Source of the DNA: Clostridia bacterium
Lineage (GTDB): Bacteria; Bacillota; Clostridia; Christensenellales; Aristaeellaceae
Direction: 5' to 3'
Assembly: GCA_017410445.1 (NCBI GenBank)
Contig: JAFQQU010000028.1
Span: forward strand, 1 to 35,806
Length of the DNA: 35,806 bases
Each line of letters begins with the position of its first letter. The first letter of the stretch is position 1. Below, piece by piece: positions 34,506 to 35,806 of the stretch. Below the pieces are notes generated by a model, which saw only the letters and a list, made by a program, of their open reading frames with translations, had not been told where the DNA came from and ran no database searches. The position numbers and the translations under genes were made by a program.

Positions 34506-35642
34506 ATGAGGGGATACAAGCCGTTCGGAGGGATGCGGAGGAGACTGGGCGCTGTTCTGGATGCGATTCTGCCGCTGCTGCGCATCGTTCTGCCTGCGCT
34601 CATGCTGTATATGCTGACCGGGCATGCACACAAGGTGCTCATTCCCGCGCTGGACGTCGAGATTTCCGTATCGGCCATGTGCGGCGTGATTGCCGCGCTG
34701 CACGGCGCGGCGGGCTGGTTCGGCATGCGCTCGGACGGCAGGCGCGGCCGCCTGTACGAGCTGTGCTGCAGCTGTCTGGCGACCGAGACGGTACTGTTCA
34801 TGTATTTCATGGGGCGGCATTTTGTCCTGTCCGCCGTGCTGGCAGCGGTCTTCCTGGGCGGGCTTTTCATGCTTCTGGCGAGCCGGAAGGATCTTGAGCG
34901 CGCCTCGCTGAGAGGGCGTCTGCGCCGGGGCATGCGCAGGGACATGATTCTGTCCGGCGAGGGAAAGCGCCGTCCGCCGTCCGTGCTGCGGGTTGCGGTG
35001 CGCCGGTATTTTGCGGTGGGCGCGGCGCTGATGATGGCCGTGCCGTCGGTCGTGATGCTTACGGTGTACGGCATCGACGGCGTACTTCAGAGAGGGAACG
35101 CCTATGCCGTCATCGACCGGGCGCAGGAGAATCAGATTGCCGCAAACCGGGATACCATCGGCCTGCTGAACGACCGCAGGTGGGTGGAACTGAGCGATCA
35201 GGAGAAGCTGGATGTGCTGCAGGTTGTGGCCGATATAGAGGCCGATTATCTGGGCATTCAGCCGGTTTCCGTGGTCAACTGCCGGATGGAGGAGCATACG
35301 ATCGGGTATTACAGCCATGCGCAGCGCCGGGTGGCCATCGACCTTGCGCAGCATGAGGGAAAAAGCGCGCTGTCGTATGTCCGGACGGTGCTGCACGAAT
35401 GCCGCCATGCCTTTCAGCACGATTGCGTGGATTCGCTCGACTGGAGCGACCCTGAGGTGCAGCAGGGAATCTATTTCATGCAGGCGCGCGAATGGAAGAG
35501 GAATCAGGACGGGTATGTGACGGCGGAGGAGAGCCTGTCGGGCTATTACGATCAGGCGATCGAGCAGGACGCCCGGGATTACGAGGAGGACCGGCTGTAC
35601 GATTACCGCGATCAGATCTATCCGGGCGTGACGTGGGAATAA
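34506..35642 (+). CDS. Membrane protein with C-terminal HExxH metallopeptidase-like domain
   Basis: A 378-aa protein. Residues about 15-125 hold four hydrophobic segments likely to cross the membrane, and about 172-190 a fifth. The remaining 190 residues form a soluble domain with HECRHAFQ at 297-304 (zincin HExxH: His297, Glu298, His301) and, about 50 residues on, EQDAR (Glu353), a possible third ligand. The same two motifs occur in the protein at 10669-11787. The ATG at 34506 follows GGAGGGG. It is the last gene of its operon. A membrane-bound protease that cuts a partner when the system is triggered is a reasonable guess, but activity is not shown. Confidence 0.85.
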   Translation: MRGYKPFGGMRRRLGAVLDAILPLLRIVLPALMLYMLTGHAHKVLIPALDVEISVSAMCGVIAALHGAAGWFGMRSDGRRGRLYELCCSCLATETVLFMYFMGRHFVLSAVLAAVFLGGLFMLLASRKDLERASLRGRLRRGMRRDMILSGEGKRRPPSVLRVAVRRYFAVGAALMMAVPSVVMLTVYGIDGVLQRGNAYAVIDRAQENQIAANRDTIGLLNDRRWVELSDQEKLDVLQVVADIEADYLGIQPVSVVNCRMEEHTIGYYSHAQRRVAIDLAQHEGKSALSYVRTVLHECRHAFQHDCVDSLDWSDPEVQQGIYFMQAREWKRNQDGYVTAEESLSGYYDQAIEQDARDYEEDRLYDYRDQIYPGVTWE

Positions 35643-35659
35643 TCGGCGGATCAATGAAA

Positions 35660-35701
35660 AAAGGCGGCGCTGTTGCAGAAGAGGAAATCTGCGACAGCGC
35701 C
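35660..35701 (-). terminator. Terminator hairpin at the right end, T-tract on the minus strand
   Basis: GGCGCTGTTGCAGA (35666-35679) pairs with TCTGCGACAGCGCC (35688-35701), one mismatch-like G-T pair aside. On the minus strand the stem is followed by a CC and six T, so it best ends a gene entering from the right. It may also stop the plus-strand operon. The last 105 bp of the window show no gene. Confidence 0.8.
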
Positions 35702-35806
35702 TTCACTATATATCGAAAAACGGGGGAAATGAAGTTAACGAGTGAAAAAGAGTACAACATAACAAACCCTCATGGCCGGCATGTACGAACCGAACAGAAA
35801 GCGTCA

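Noticed and set aside
31917..35654. A 1245-codon open frame on the minus strand across the last operon.
   Set aside because: It is a GC-bias shadow. The plus-strand frames carry ribosome sites and clear motifs (VirD4 Walker A/B, HExxH), and the antisense translation is low in complexity with no domain.

Overview
The window is a gene-dense, bacterial, moderately GC-rich stretch with strong AGGAGG-type ribosome binding sites, short intergenic gaps, T-tailed hairpin terminators and sigma-A-like promoters. This suggests a Bacillota genome, probably an anaerobic gut-type Clostridia; that placement is inference. I see no rRNA, tRNA, integrase, transposase, relaxase, CRISPR array or phage structural gene, so it reads as a chromosomal accessory island.

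Layout. (A) Minus strand, about 12127 down to 47: eleven close-packed genes. In transcription order they are a 108-aa unknown, a HExxH metalloprotease-like protein, a TraD/VirD4-like ATPase, a degenerate paralogue of that ATPase without a P-loop, two small membrane proteins, an NrdG-like radical SAM protein, three coiled-coil or low-complexity proteins and a double AAA+ ATPase (CbbX/SpoVK type). (B) Plus strand, 12523-20130: a PIN-like nuclease, a TerY-like VWA protein, a PP2C-like phosphatase, four small YbjN-like proteins arranged as a duplicated A-B pair, and a fusion of a degenerate PIN-like domain to a TerY-P-type protein kinase. (C) Plus, 20332-29405: a 1931-aa protein carrying the hallmark motifs of the single-chain two-barrel RNA polymerases (eukaryotic RDR/QDE-1 and phage YonO), overlapping a 1102-aa protein I do not recognise. 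(D) Plus, 29577-30752: a 2H phosphoesterase fused to a low-molecular-weight phosphatase-like domain. (E) Plus, 30838-35642: a strong promoter, a roughly 280-nt structured leader ending in a terminator hairpin, then a 249-aa unknown, a soluble VirD4/TraG-like ATPase, a small membrane protein, a fifth YbjN-like protein and a membrane protein with a second HExxH domain.

How the genes may work together (inference). The VWA/PP2C/kinase trio matches the known TerY-P phosphorylation triad. It sits next to a candidate RDR/QDE-1-type polymerase, two PIN-like domains, a 2H RNA phosphoesterase and several ring ATPases. A working idea is a phospho-regulated RNA-synthesis and RNA-processing stress or defence system, with AAA+ and VirD4-like motors and membrane-anchored proteases as remodelling or effector parts. 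Sequence alone does not show what the polymerase copies or what triggers the system.
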